Shown here one piece after another: positions 16,340 through 26,132 of a stretch of 64,000 nt of DNA. The notes below the pieces were generated by a model. It made no database searches, had not been told where the DNA came from, and was given only the letters and a program-made list of their open reading frames with translations. Every line of letters begins with the position of its first letter. Positions within the stretch are counted from its first letter, which is position 1. The stretch lies in assembly GCF_016862635.1 (NCBI RefSeq), contig NZ_BONI01000037.1, positions 1-64,000 of the forward strand, given 5' to 3'. Position numbers and translations under genes: made by a program. The DNA comes from Catellatospora coxensis. Lineage in GTDB: Bacteria; Actinomycetota; Actinomycetes; Mycobacteriales; Micromonosporaceae.

Positions 16340-16428
16340 GCGGGGATTCTGCCGCCATGATCTCCCGCGCGCAACGATGCCGCCGCGCCATCACTCACAG
16401 CGGCGCGAGCCGCCGCGACCACAGCCTC

Positions 16429-16434
16429 TACATT
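16429..16434 (+). promoter_or_regulatory. Candidate -10 box of a leaderless transcript
   Basis: TACATT ends six bases before ATG 16441, which starts directly with a membrane helix. Confidence 0.55.
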
Positions 16435-16440
16435 GGTCGC

Positions 16441-16992
16441 ATGTGGGTCTGGAACGCGCTCGGTTTTCTCGGCGGTGTGCTCGCGGTGGCGCTGACGTCC
16501 TACGTCTCCATCACCGTCAACCGCCGCAAGATGGACGCCGACACCCAGGCGCGCTGGGAGGCGGCGCTGTTCGAGAAGAGTTCGCAGCTCGCCGAGGCCG
16601 CGCGCAGCCTGCGGCACCACGCGGAGCAGTACGCCGACAGCGGCGACAAGCAGCTGTGCCGGGACCGGATGGATTCGGCGCAGGAGAAACTGCGGGTGGC
16701 CGTGGAGCAGCTCCGGCTGGTCGGCGACAGGCGGGTCCAGGTCGCGGCGCGGACCGTGAAGCTCCACGCGTGGGCGGTCTTCCAGCAGGGCGTCGACGGT
16801 CGCGACCCCAGGGCGGCGTCCTTTCCGGACACCGAGCCGATCGGCCGGCTCAACGACGCGTTGCAGGAGTTCTACCGTGCCGTGCGCCGGCAGTTGCGAG
16901 CACCGGATGCGGAGGACGTGCTGCACGATGACGACCTCGACCGCAGAGCCGAGCGTCCGCAGGCCCCGGCCCAGCGGGCCGAGTCGGCCTGA
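16441..16992 (+). CDS. Membrane-anchored hypothetical protein with coiled-coil region
   Basis: The 183-residue protein has one N-terminal transmembrane helix (WVWNALGFLGGVLAVALTSYV), followed by a basic stop-transfer (NRRK). The rest is a long charged helical region (residues ~30-150), presumably cytoplasmic, and a Pro/Arg-rich tail. Not recognised. Similar anchor-plus-helix proteins occur widely in actinobacteria. The start at 16441 puts the helix at the N terminus and follows the TACATT box. Convergent with the hydrolase gene at 17004. Confidence 0.7.
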   Translation: MWVWNALGFLGGVLAVALTSYVSITVNRRKMDADTQARWEAALFEKSSQLAEAARSLRHHAEQYADSGDKQLCRDRMDSAQEKLRVAVEQLRLVGDRRVQVAARTVKLHAWAVFQQGVDGRDPRAASFPDTEPIGRLNDALQEFYRAVRRQLRAPDAEDVLHDDDLDRRAERPQAPAQRAESA

Positions 16993-17003
16993 CACCACGC
17001 CTC

Positions 17004-17663
17004 TCAGCGAACGTAGCGCACCAGCCAGTCGCGGGCCAGGACGGCGGCCTGCTGGAGGGTGCCGGGCTCCTGGAACAGGTGGGTGGCGCCGGGGACGATC
17101 TCGACGGCGTGCTCGCAGGTGAGCTGCGCGGCGGCGGCTTCGTTGAGTTCGAGCACGGTGTGGTCGAGGCCCCCGACGATGAGCAGGGTCGGGGCGCGTA
17201 CCTCGGCCAGGTGAGCGCCCGCCAGGTCGGGGCGGCCGCCGCGGGACACCACCGCGGCCACGTCGGCGTTGCCGTTCGAAGCAGCCCATAGCGCGGCGGC
17301 CGCGCCGGTGCTGGCCCCGAACAGGCCTACCGGCAGGCCCTTCGCCGCGGGCCGGGTCCGCAGCCACGCGAGCACCTCGCTCAGCCGCCCCGCGAGCAGC
17401 CCGATGTCGAACACGTTGCCCCGGTCGTTCTCCTCAGCCTCGTTGAGCAGGTCGAACAGGAGCGTGCCGAGGCCGGCGTCGCGCAGGAGGCGGGCGACGT
17501 ACTGGTTGCGGGGGCTGTGCCGGCTGCTGCCGCTGCCGTGCACGAACACGACGAGCCCTGCGGCCTGCGGGGGTATGGCCAGATGGGCCGAGAGCGCGGC
17601 TCCGTTCACGGGGATGACGACCTCGGCCGCTGTTCCGTTGTCTCCGGACGTCACTTCGTCCAC
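17004..17663 (-). CDS. Dienelactone-hydrolase-like alpha/beta hydrolase
   Basis: The 219-residue protein has the alpha/beta-hydrolase order: oxyanion segment VVFVHGSGSSRHSPRNQYVA, nucleophile elbow GLFGASTGAAAAL (Ser in GASTG), TLLIVGGLDHTV with the acid, and the catalytic His in PGATHLFQEPG. Proteins of this size in actinobacteria often occur fused to or beside phosphoribosyltransferases in stress loci. Here the nearest phosphoribosyltransferase is 18 kb away at 34975. Cytoplasmic; substrate unknown. Confidence 0.85.
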   Translation of the reverse strand: MDEVTSGDNGTAAEVVIPVNGAALSAHLAIPPQAAGLVVFVHGSGSSRHSPRNQYVARLLRDAGLGTLLFDLLNEAEENDRGNVFDIGLLAGRLSEVLAWLRTRPAAKGLPVGLFGASTGAAAALWAASNGNADVAAVVSRGGRPDLAGAHLAEVRAPTLLIVGGLDHTVLELNEAAAAQLTCEHAVEIVPGATHLFQEPGTLQQAAVLARDWLVRYVR

Positions 17664-17731
17664 CCCTCCATCCTTGCTCGCCGGACGGCGTGCCGCTCGT
17701 CTTGGGAGCAGTTGGGCGCATCTTTACGGGC

Positions 17732-17777
17732 CTGAAACTTGCACGTAACCTGGGTCACACTTTGCAAGAATTTTCAG
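17732..17777. promoter_or_regulatory. Candidate amylase-type operator upstream of isoamylase
   Basis: CTGAAA-CTTGCA (17732-17743) and TGCAAG-AA-TTTTCAG (17763-17777) form a two-tier inverted arrangement spaced about 19 bases apart. Streptomyces amylase promoters carry CTTGCA/CTTTCAG-type motifs bound by LacI-family maltose regulators, so carbon-source control is plausible. This is inference from motif resemblance. Confidence 0.45.
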
Positions 17778-17821
17778 TCGCCGCTCCCCCGGCCACCACC
17801 CCCGCTCCGGGAAGGAAGACC

Positions 17822-20122
<2,301 letters not shown>

Positions 20123-20127
20123 CACCT

Positions 20128-20164
20128 GCCGGGGTCCCGTCCCACCGAGGACGGGACCCCCGGC
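20128..20164. terminator. Bidirectional hairpin terminator
   Basis: Arms 20128-20142 and 20149-20164 pair over 15 bp with one bulged C. It lies between the convergent isoamylase and VanJ-like genes. Confidence 0.8.
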
Positions 20165-20169
20165 GGATG

Positions 20170-21126
20170 TCAGCCGGCCGGGAAGGCGAACGACGCCGTC
20201 ACCGCCCGGTGGTCGGTGCCCGGGGCGCGTCGCACACCCGCGTCGGTAGCCGTGAGGCCCCGGTAGAGGACCTGGTCGGGGCGCAGCACGGGCAGCCTGG
20301 ACGGCCAGGTGAGGCCGAAGCCCCAGCCGGCGTCGGCCTGGGCGTCGCGCAGCAGGGCCGACAGCGGGGCGAAGGCGCGGTCCTCGGCCGAGGTGTTGAG
20401 GTCGCCGAGGACCAGGACGCGGCTCGCGTCGTCGGCGCGTACCGCGTCGGCGAGGGTCTGGATGTTGCGGTCGCGGCTCGCGGTCTCGTTGAGGCGCGCC
20501 GAGCGCAGGTGCACGACGTACACCGCGACGTCGCCCTGCGGCGTCTCGACCACCGCCCGCAGCCCGCGGATCCAGCTCGTCTCGCTGTCGAGGCTGTTCA
20601 CCCGCGTGATCGGGTGCTTGCTGAGCAGGCCGACCGTGCCCTTGACCGCGTGGTGCGGGTAGGTCTTGCGCAGCCGCCCGGCGGCCGCCGCGATGGCGCC
20701 GTCGGCGGACTCCTGCAGCGCGATGAGGTCGGGCCCCTCGGCGGCCAGCGCCTGGACGGTCGCGGCCGGGTCGGGGTTGTCGGCGAAGAGGTTCTGCGAG
20801 ACGACCCGCAGCTCGGCTGGCCCACCCTGGGGTGGCAGCAGCGCACCGCCGAACTGGGCGGCCCAGACGGCCGCCGGCAGCGCGACGGCGAGCAGCGCCG
20901 CCCGAGCGCGTGCCGCCAGCGCGGCGAGCGCCAGCACGGGCACGGCCAGGCCGAGCAGCGGCGTCACGGAGTCCAGCAGGCTGCCCGCGCTGTAGACGTT
21001 GGGCACCAGCCGGTGCCCGGCCAGCACCGCCGCCAGCGTGAGTGCGGCCAGGACGACCACGGCGGCAAGCCACGGGTGGCCCGGTCTGCGGGTACGGGGG
21101 GCCGCCTTCGCCAGCTGAGTCGTCAC
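20170..21126 (-). CDS. VanJ-like endonuclease/exonuclease/phosphatase family membrane protein
   Basis: In this 318-residue protein, three N-terminal membrane helices (to about residue 95) precede an extracytoplasmic EEP domain. Motifs are VVSQNLFADNPD (Asn), LIALQE (metal Glu), VVHLRSARLNE, LGDLNTSAED (catalytic Asp-x-Asn), DQVLYRGL and GTDHRAV (general-base His). This layout matches the VanJ/StaP-type proteins, of which VanJ of Streptomyces coelicolor gives teicoplanin resistance by acting on lipid-linked wall precursors. Whether this copy acts on undecaprenyl-pyrophosphate precursors is inferred. No van genes are nearby. Confidence 0.85.
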   Translation of the reverse strand: MTTQLAKAAPRTRRPGHPWLAAVVVLAALTLAAVLAGHRLVPNVYSAGSLLDSVTPLLGLAVPVLALAALAARARAALLAVALPAAVWAAQFGGALLPPQGGPAELRVVSQNLFADNPDPAATVQALAAEGPDLIALQESADGAIAAAAGRLRKTYPHHAVKGTVGLLSKHPITRVNSLDSETSWIRGLRAVVETPQGDVAVYVVHLRSARLNETASRDRNIQTLADAVRADDASRVLVLGDLNTSAEDRAFAPLSALLRDAQADAGWGFGLTWPSRLPVLRPDQVLYRGLTATDAGVRRAPGTDHRAVTASFAFPAG

Positions 21127-21375
21127 TGTCCGTACGCTACCGGCGGGACGCCCCGATTCCCGTTCCTGCCACCGATTCTGCCGTGTGACAAGAATCCGCC
21201 CGCGATTAACGGTGCCTTAACACAGCTCCCGGTATGCAGAAGGTGGACAGCGCATCTCGCCGGTCGATCCTCGACCGCGTCCCCGGCAGGCTGTGTGATC
21301 ACTGAACGTGACCGCCGGTCGGGCATCTGTGACAGTAAGTCCGATAAACCTCATACAGTGGATTTGCCGATTACA

Positions 21376-21381
21376 TAGCAT
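21376..21381 (+). promoter_or_regulatory. Candidate promoter of the six-gene redox operon
   Basis: TAGCAT ends seven bases before ATG 21389. The 262-base divergent gap 21127-21388 also holds GTGATCAC (near 21296) and GTGACAGTAAGTCC (near 21328), possible regulator sites. No RNA structure or small gene is evident in this gap. Confidence 0.5.
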
Positions 21382-21388
21382 CGGCTGC

Positions 21389-22390
21389 ATGAGGCCCGTG
21401 CTCGTCGGCGTCGTCACCGCCCTGGTGCTCTGCGCGGCGATCTACCTGGGCAGCCGGGAGCTGCACAACTTCGACTCCGCCCTGGCCCCGTACGCCATCG
21501 CCAGCGTGTTCCTCGCCTTCGGCATCGCCTACCGCTACACGGCGTGGATCTCCTCCCCCGGGGCGCGGCGGCTGTTCAAGAAGGGCTGGGGCGCGGCGCT
21601 GTCCTGGCGGAACCTGCGCCGCGCGCCGACCGCGCTGCCCCGCATGATCGCCACCTACCTCGGCTTCCAGAAGTTCCTCGGCGCGCGCTCCCGGGCCCGC
21701 TGGGCCGCGCACCAGCTGATCTTCTGGGGCTGCCTGCTGGCGGCGGCGATCACGTTCCCGCTGACCTGGGGCTGGTTCACCTTCACCGCGAACACCGGGG
21801 CCGGGCCGCAGTACACCATGAACATCTGGGGCTTGCCGGTGGTCGAGTTCAACGCCCTGTCGCTGCTCGGGTGGGTGCTCTTCCACGGGCTCGACATCGC
21901 CGCGGTGCTGGTCATCGCGGGCGCGACGTACTTCCTGATCCGGCGGATGCGCGACCGGGAGGCGAGCACCGGCCAGCGGTTCGGCTACGACCTGGTGCCG
22001 CTGCTCGCGCTGATCATCATCTCGGTGACCGGGCTGCTGCTGACGTTCTCCAGCGTCGCGCTGCACGGCGGCGGCTACGAGTTCCTGGCCGTGCTGCACA
22101 TGGCCGCGGTCGTGCTGACCCTGCTGTACCTGCCCTTCGGCAAGTTCTTCCACATCGCCCAGCGCCCGGCCGCGGTCGGCATGCAGCTGTTCAAGTACAC
22201 CGAGCACGGGGAGATCCGGCACTGCCGCAACTGCGGCGAGCCGATCGACACCACGGCGTACGTGGACAACCTGCGCGCCACCATGCGCGACCTGAAACTC
22301 GACTTCGACGGACTCGCCGAGGTGTGCCCGCGGTGCAAGCGGCTGCGGCGCGGGCAGGCTTACCGCTCGACCGTGAAACCGGGGTTCTGA
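21389..22390 (+). CDS. Cytochrome-b-like membrane subunit with C-terminal two-CxxC module
   Basis: The 333-residue protein has about six membrane helices with histidines placed as haem-b ligands: WAAHQLIFWG, WVLFHGLDIA, LAVLHMAAVV and GKFFHIAQRP. The LYLPFGKFFHIAQ end resembles NarI/HdrE/HmeC-type quinone-reactive cytochromes. Beyond the last helix, a soluble tail has CRNCGEP and CPRCKRL, a pair of CxxC motifs likely to bind zinc or iron. It starts an operon: its stop is one base before the next ATG. Likely role: passing electrons between the quinone pool and the downstream iron-sulfur and Mo proteins. Haem binding and direction are inferred. Confidence 0.75.
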   Translation: MRPVLVGVVTALVLCAAIYLGSRELHNFDSALAPYAIASVFLAFGIAYRYTAWISSPGARRLFKKGWGAALSWRNLRRAPTALPRMIATYLGFQKFLGARSRARWAAHQLIFWGCLLAAAITFPLTWGWFTFTANTGAGPQYTMNIWGLPVVEFNALSLLGWVLFHGLDIAAVLVIAGATYFLIRRMRDREASTGQRFGYDLVPLLALIIISVTGLLLTFSSVALHGGGYEFLAVLHMAAVVLTLLYLPFGKFFHIAQRPAAVGMQLFKYTEHGEIRHCRNCGEPIDTTAYVDNLRATMRDLKLDFDGLAEVCPRCKRLRRGQAYRSTVKPGF

Positions 22391-22391
22391 C

Positions 22392-24677
22392 ATGACCGTC
22401 CCCCTCGATCCGGACATCACCCCGCCCGGCACCGGGCGGTTCCGCGACGCGGGCGGGCTGCCCGCCGACCGCTGGCGGGCGATCCGGGGCGAGGAGACCC
22501 TCGTGCCGACGCACTGCTGCTTCTGCGGCGTGCAGTGCGGCATGTACCTGCGGGTGCACGACGGCAAGGTGTTCGGCGTCGAGCCGCGCGACCACGACAT
22601 CAACCGGATGCGGCTGTGCCCGAAGGGCCTGAACGCGTACCAGCAGGTCAACCACCCGGACCGGCTGACCGCGCCGCTGTTTCGCAAGAGCCGCGCCGAC
22701 GACCTGCGGCCGGTGTCCTGGGAGCAGGCGCTGGACGTGACCGCCGAGCAGATCCAGCGCATCCAGGCCGAGCACGGCCGCGACGCGTTCGGCATGCTGG
22801 GCGGGGCGAGCCTGTTCACCGAGAAGACGTACCTGGTGGGCAAGTTCGCGCGGGTGGCGCTGCGCACCCGGCACGTGGACTACAACGGCCGGCTGTGCAT
22901 GGTCAGCGCGGCCGGGGCGAACAAGCTGTCGTTCGGCATCGACCGGGCCGCGAACCCGTTCGCGGACTGCCTGCTCACCGACTGCCTGCTGATCGCCGGC
23001 TCCAACGTCGGCGAGTGCTTCCCGGTCATGACGCAGTACCTGTGGGGCGCGCGCGACCGCGGCGCGAAGCTGATCGTGGTCGACCCGCGGGAGACCAGCA
23101 TCGCGCGTACCGCCGACATCCACGTCGCGCTGCGGCCGGGCACCGACGCCGCGTTCTTCAACGCCGTGCTGCACGTGATCGTGAGCGAGGGCCTCACCGA
23201 CGAGGCGTTCCTGGCCGAGCACACCACCGGCTGGGACGAGGTGCGGGCGGCGGCGGCCGAGCACCCGCCGGAGCGGGCCGCCGAGATCTGCGGCGTGCCC
23301 GAGCAGCAGATCACGCAGGTGGCGCGGATGTTCGCGACCGCGCCGAAGGCGATGGCCTGGCACGCGCGCGGGATCGAGCACCACACCCAGGGCGTGGAGA
23401 ACTGCCTCACGGTGATCAACCTGTGCGTGGCCACCGGCAACCTCGGCAAGCCGGGAGCCGGCTACGGCACGATCACCGGGCAGGGCAACGGGCAGGGCGG
23501 GCGCGAGCACGGCCAGAAGTCGGACATGCTGCCGGGCGGGCGGTCGATCAGCGACCCGGTGCACCGGATGCAGGTCGCGAACATCTGGGGCGTCGACGTC
23601 GAGGACCTGCCGCAGGCGGGCACGTCGATGATGGAGATGGTGCACCAGATGAGCCGCGGCGAGATCCGCGGCCTGTTCGGGCTGTGCAACAACCCGTTCG
23701 TGTCGCTGCCCAACTACGCCGTGGTCAAGGCGGGGTACGACGCGCTGGAGTTCCACGCCCAGTGCGACTTCTTCCTGTCCGAGACCGCCGCCAACGCACA
23801 CCTGGTGCTGCCGGTGACCAGCTGGGCCGAGGACGACGGCGTGATGGCCAACGCCGAGGCGCGGGTGGTGCGCCACCGCAAGGCTCAGGAGCCGCTGCCG
23901 GGGGTGCGCACCGACACGTGGGTGCTGTGCGAGCTGGCCAGGCGGCTCGGGGTCGGGGACAAGTTCGACTTCGCGGGGTCCGAGCAGGTGTTCGAGGAGC
24001 TGCGGATCGCGTCGCGGGGCACGGTCAACGACTACTACGGCATCACGTACGCGCGGCTCGACGAGACCGGCGGCATCGCCTGGCCCTGCCCCGACCTGGA
24101 CCATCCGGGCACGCCGCGGCTGTTCGAGGGCGGGCGCACGTACCACGCCGACGGCAAGGTCCATCTGCAGGCGGTGCGCTGGCACCCGCCCGCGGACCCG
24201 TACGACGACACGTATCCGATGACGCTGACCACGGGCCGGACCGTGGCCCACTTCCTGTCGGGCAACCAGACCCGGCGGCTGGGCGGGCTGGTCGAGCAGA
24301 CGCCGCGGCCGTGGGTCGAGGTGCACCCGTCGCACGGGTTCAGCAACGGCGACGCGGTCACCGTGGTCACCCGGCGCGGCTCGGCGACATTCCCGGCGCT
24401 GGTCACCGAGGCGATCCGGCCCGACACGGTGTTCGTGCCGTACCACTGGCCGTACCCGGTGGCGGCCAACGAGCTGACCATCGACGCGCTCGACCCGCGC
24501 TCGAAGATCCCCGAGTACAAGGTGTGCGCGTGCCGGATCGAGGCGGCGACCGCCGTGACGGCGGTGCCCGCGCCGCCGATGCCGCCGGGGCGGGAGTCAT
24601 ACGCCGACGCGCAGCGGGCCCGCGTCGAGCAGTTGCCGCCCACGTCGTCGCAGGGAAGGGGGACGTCTCAGCCATGA
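22392..24677 (+). CDS. Molybdopterin oxidoreductase, NasC/NarB/FdhF-like catalytic subunit
   Basis: The 761-residue protein has an N-terminal [4Fe-4S] motif, THCCFCGVQCGMYL with a fourth Cys in RLCPKG. The two molybdopterin-guanine-dinucleotide domains follow (DCLLIAGSNVGECFPV, VVDPRETSIARTADIH, GTITGQGNGQGGREHGQ). A C-terminal dinucleotide-binding domain contains TLTTGRTVAHFLSGNQTRR. YNGRLCMVSAAGAN supplies a Cys expected to ligate Mo; no selenocysteine is needed. There is no Tat signal, so it is cytoplasmic. The NarK-like gene downstream suggests nitrate as substrate; formate or another substrate cannot be excluded. The stop overlaps the ferredoxin start (ATGA). Confidence 0.85.
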   Translation: MTVPLDPDITPPGTGRFRDAGGLPADRWRAIRGEETLVPTHCCFCGVQCGMYLRVHDGKVFGVEPRDHDINRMRLCPKGLNAYQQVNHPDRLTAPLFRKSRADDLRPVSWEQALDVTAEQIQRIQAEHGRDAFGMLGGASLFTEKTYLVGKFARVALRTRHVDYNGRLCMVSAAGANKLSFGIDRAANPFADCLLTDCLLIAGSNVGECFPVMTQYLWGARDRGAKLIVVDPRETSIARTADIHVALRPGTDAAFFNAVLHVIVSEGLTDEAFLAEHTTGWDEVRAAAAEHPPERAAEICGVPEQQITQVARMFATAPKAMAWHARGIEHHTQGVENCLTVINLCVATGNLGKPGAGYGTITGQGNGQGGREHGQKSDMLPGGRSISDPVHRMQVANIWGVDVEDLPQAGTSMMEMVHQMSRGEIRGLFGLCNNPFVSLPNYAVVKAGYDALEFHAQCDFFLSETAANAHLVLPVTSWAEDDGVMANAEARVVRHRKAQEPLPGVRTDTWVLCELARRLGVGDKFDFAGSEQVFEELRIASRGTVNDYYGITYARLDETGGIAWPCPDLDHPGTPRLFEGGRTYHADGKVHLQAVRWHPPADPYDDTYPMTLTTGRTVAHFLSGNQTRRLGGLVEQTPRPWVEVHPSHGFSNGDAVTVVTRRGSATFPALVTEAIRPDTVFVPYHWPYPVAANELTIDALDPRSKIPEYKVCACRIEAATAVTAVPAPPMPPGRESYADAQRARVEQLPPTSSQGRGTSQP

Positions 24678-25327
24678 TGGGACGCACCATCGTCATCGAC
24701 CCCGGGCGGTGCATCGGCTGCCAGGCCTGCGTGTCGGCGTGCCGGGAGTGCGACTCGCACCGCGGCAAGTCGATGATCCACCTCGACTACCTGGACCAGG
24801 GCGGCAGCGTCGCGTCCAGCCCGACGGTGTGCATGCACTGCGAGGACCCGGTCGCGCCGTGCGCGCAGGTGTGCCCGGCCGAGGCCATCCTGGTCACCCC
24901 GGACGGGGTGGTGCACGACGCGGACAAGAGCCGCTGCATCGGCTGCGGCAACTGCGTCAACGCCTGCCCGATGGGCGTGCCGAAGATCGACCTGGCGGCG
25001 AAACTCCAGTTCAAGTGCAACCTGTGCTACGACCGGACGTCGTACGGGCTGGCCCCGATGTGCGCCACGGTCTGCCCGACCGGGTCGATCTTCTACGGCA
25101 CCCTCGAAGAGCTGCGCACCGAGCGCCCCGGCGTCGAGGTCGCCAGCACGTTCGACTTCGACGGGTCGATCATCTCCACCGGCGTCGCGATGGTGGTGCC
25201 CAGGGGCCGCCCGGTCGACGAGCCGCTGCCCGGCGGGGCCGGCGAGCACGCCCGGGTCACCGGCAGCCCACAACCGGCCGGGCATCTGGAGCCGTCCGCG
25301 GACAACGTGCTGGGAGATCCCCTATGA
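24674..25327 (+). CDS. Four-cluster [4Fe-4S] ferredoxin-like electron-transfer subunit
   Basis: The 217-residue protein has four cysteine groups: CIGCQACVSACRECD, CMHCEDPVAPCAQVCP, CIGCGNCVNACPMGVP and CNLCYDR with CATVCPTG. This is the FdnH/NarH/DmsB-type electron-transfer subunit arrangement. There is no Tat signal or membrane anchor, so it should sit on the cytoplasmic face between the catalytic subunit and the membrane partner. The start overlaps the previous stop (ATGA), and its own stop overlaps the Rieske start in the same way. Confidence 0.88.
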   Translation: MMGRTIVIDPGRCIGCQACVSACRECDSHRGKSMIHLDYLDQGGSVASSPTVCMHCEDPVAPCAQVCPAEAILVTPDGVVHDADKSRCIGCGNCVNACPMGVPKIDLAAKLQFKCNLCYDRTSYGLAPMCATVCPTGSIFYGTLEELRTERPGVEVASTFDFDGSIISTGVAMVVPRGRPVDEPLPGGAGEHARVTGSPQPAGHLEPSADNVLGDPL

Positions 25328-25833
25328 CGGTGGACGAAGAGGAGGTCGCGGCGCTGCGGGAACGGATCGCGGCGGACTCGCTGACCAGCCGACGCGACTA
25401 CCTGCGGCTGGCGGTCACCATGTCCGGTGGGCTGGCGGCGGGCGGTGTCGCCGTCGCGGCGGGGATCTTCCACCGGCATGGGGAGGGTTCCGCCCGCCCG
25501 ATGCTCGTTGCCGCGCAATTGCGGCCGGGCGACTCGGTGACGTTCAGCTACCCGGGCGAGGAGGACCGGGCCGTCGCGCTGCGGATGGCCGACGGGACGC
25601 TGGTCGCGTACTCCTCGATCTGCACGCATCTGGCCTGCGGGGTGCTGTGGCGGGCCGACCGCGGCGAGCAGGGCGAGCTGTACTGCCCCTGCCACGAGGG
25701 CGTGTTCGACCCGCGGACCGGCGCGGTCACCGCCGGTCCCCCGCCGCGCCCGTTGCCCCGCGTGCTGCTGGAGGAGCGCGACGGCGGCATCTGGGCCGTG
25801 GGCACCCTGGAATCCGGCGAGGAGCAGCCATGA
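25324..25833 (+). CDS. Rieske [2Fe-2S] protein with Tat-type N-terminal anchor
   Basis: The 169-residue protein has a twin-arginine-like anchor (SRRDYLRLAV plus a hydrophobic stretch, residues ~23-50). A Rieske domain follows, with CTHLAC and CPCHEG giving the two Cys and two His ligands. The paired extra Cys are those that form the disulfide in bc-type Rieske proteins. It is expected outside the membrane, unlike the Mo and ferredoxin subunits. That topology suggests an additional branch to or from periplasmic or quinol electron flow. Coupled by ATGA on both sides. Confidence 0.87.
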   Translation: MTVDEEEVAALRERIAADSLTSRRDYLRLAVTMSGGLAAGGVAVAAGIFHRHGEGSARPMLVAAQLRPGDSVTFSYPGEEDRAVALRMADGTLVAYSSICTHLACGVLWRADRGEQGELYCPCHEGVFDPRTGAVTAGPPPRPLPRVLLEERDGGIWAVGTLESGEEQP

Positions 25834-26132
25834 CCGACGCGCGATACCCGCAGATCAAACCCACCAGCGGGTACGGCGACCCGCGCATCCGCAGCACCGG
25901 CCCGGGACCTGGCGCGGGCGGCGAGACCGACCCGGAACGCTCCTCGATGCTGTCCGGGCGGCTGGCCCTGGTGCTGTCCATCCTGGTCGGCCAGCTGTGG
26001 GCGATCGGGGTCGGGCTGAACGCCTGGATGATGGGCAACACCGCGGTCGCCTGGTGGACGGCCGCGTTCGGGGTGGCGTCGTTCCTCGTCGCGCTGTGGG
26101 CGTGGCGGCTGGGCGAACGGCGCGACCGGTGA
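25830..26132 (+). CDS. Small two-helix membrane protein of the redox operon
   Basis: The 100-residue protein has a hydrophilic N-terminal third, then two helices (LALVLSILVGQLWAIGVGLN and AFGVASFLVALWAWRL) and a basic end. It is not recognised as a named family. Its position between the Rieske and porter genes, with ATGA and GTGA overlaps, argues that it is a structural subunit of the complex or an assembly factor. Confidence 0.72.
   Translation: MTDARYPQIKPTSGYGDPRIRSTGPGPGAGGETDPERSSMLSGRLALVLSILVGQLWAIGVGLNAWMMGNTAVAWWTAAFGVASFLVALWAWRLGERRDR

Noticed and set aside
22860-22960. Selenocysteine at the Mo-ligand position
   Set aside because: The position is a normal Cys (RLCMVSA) and no in-frame TGA occurs.
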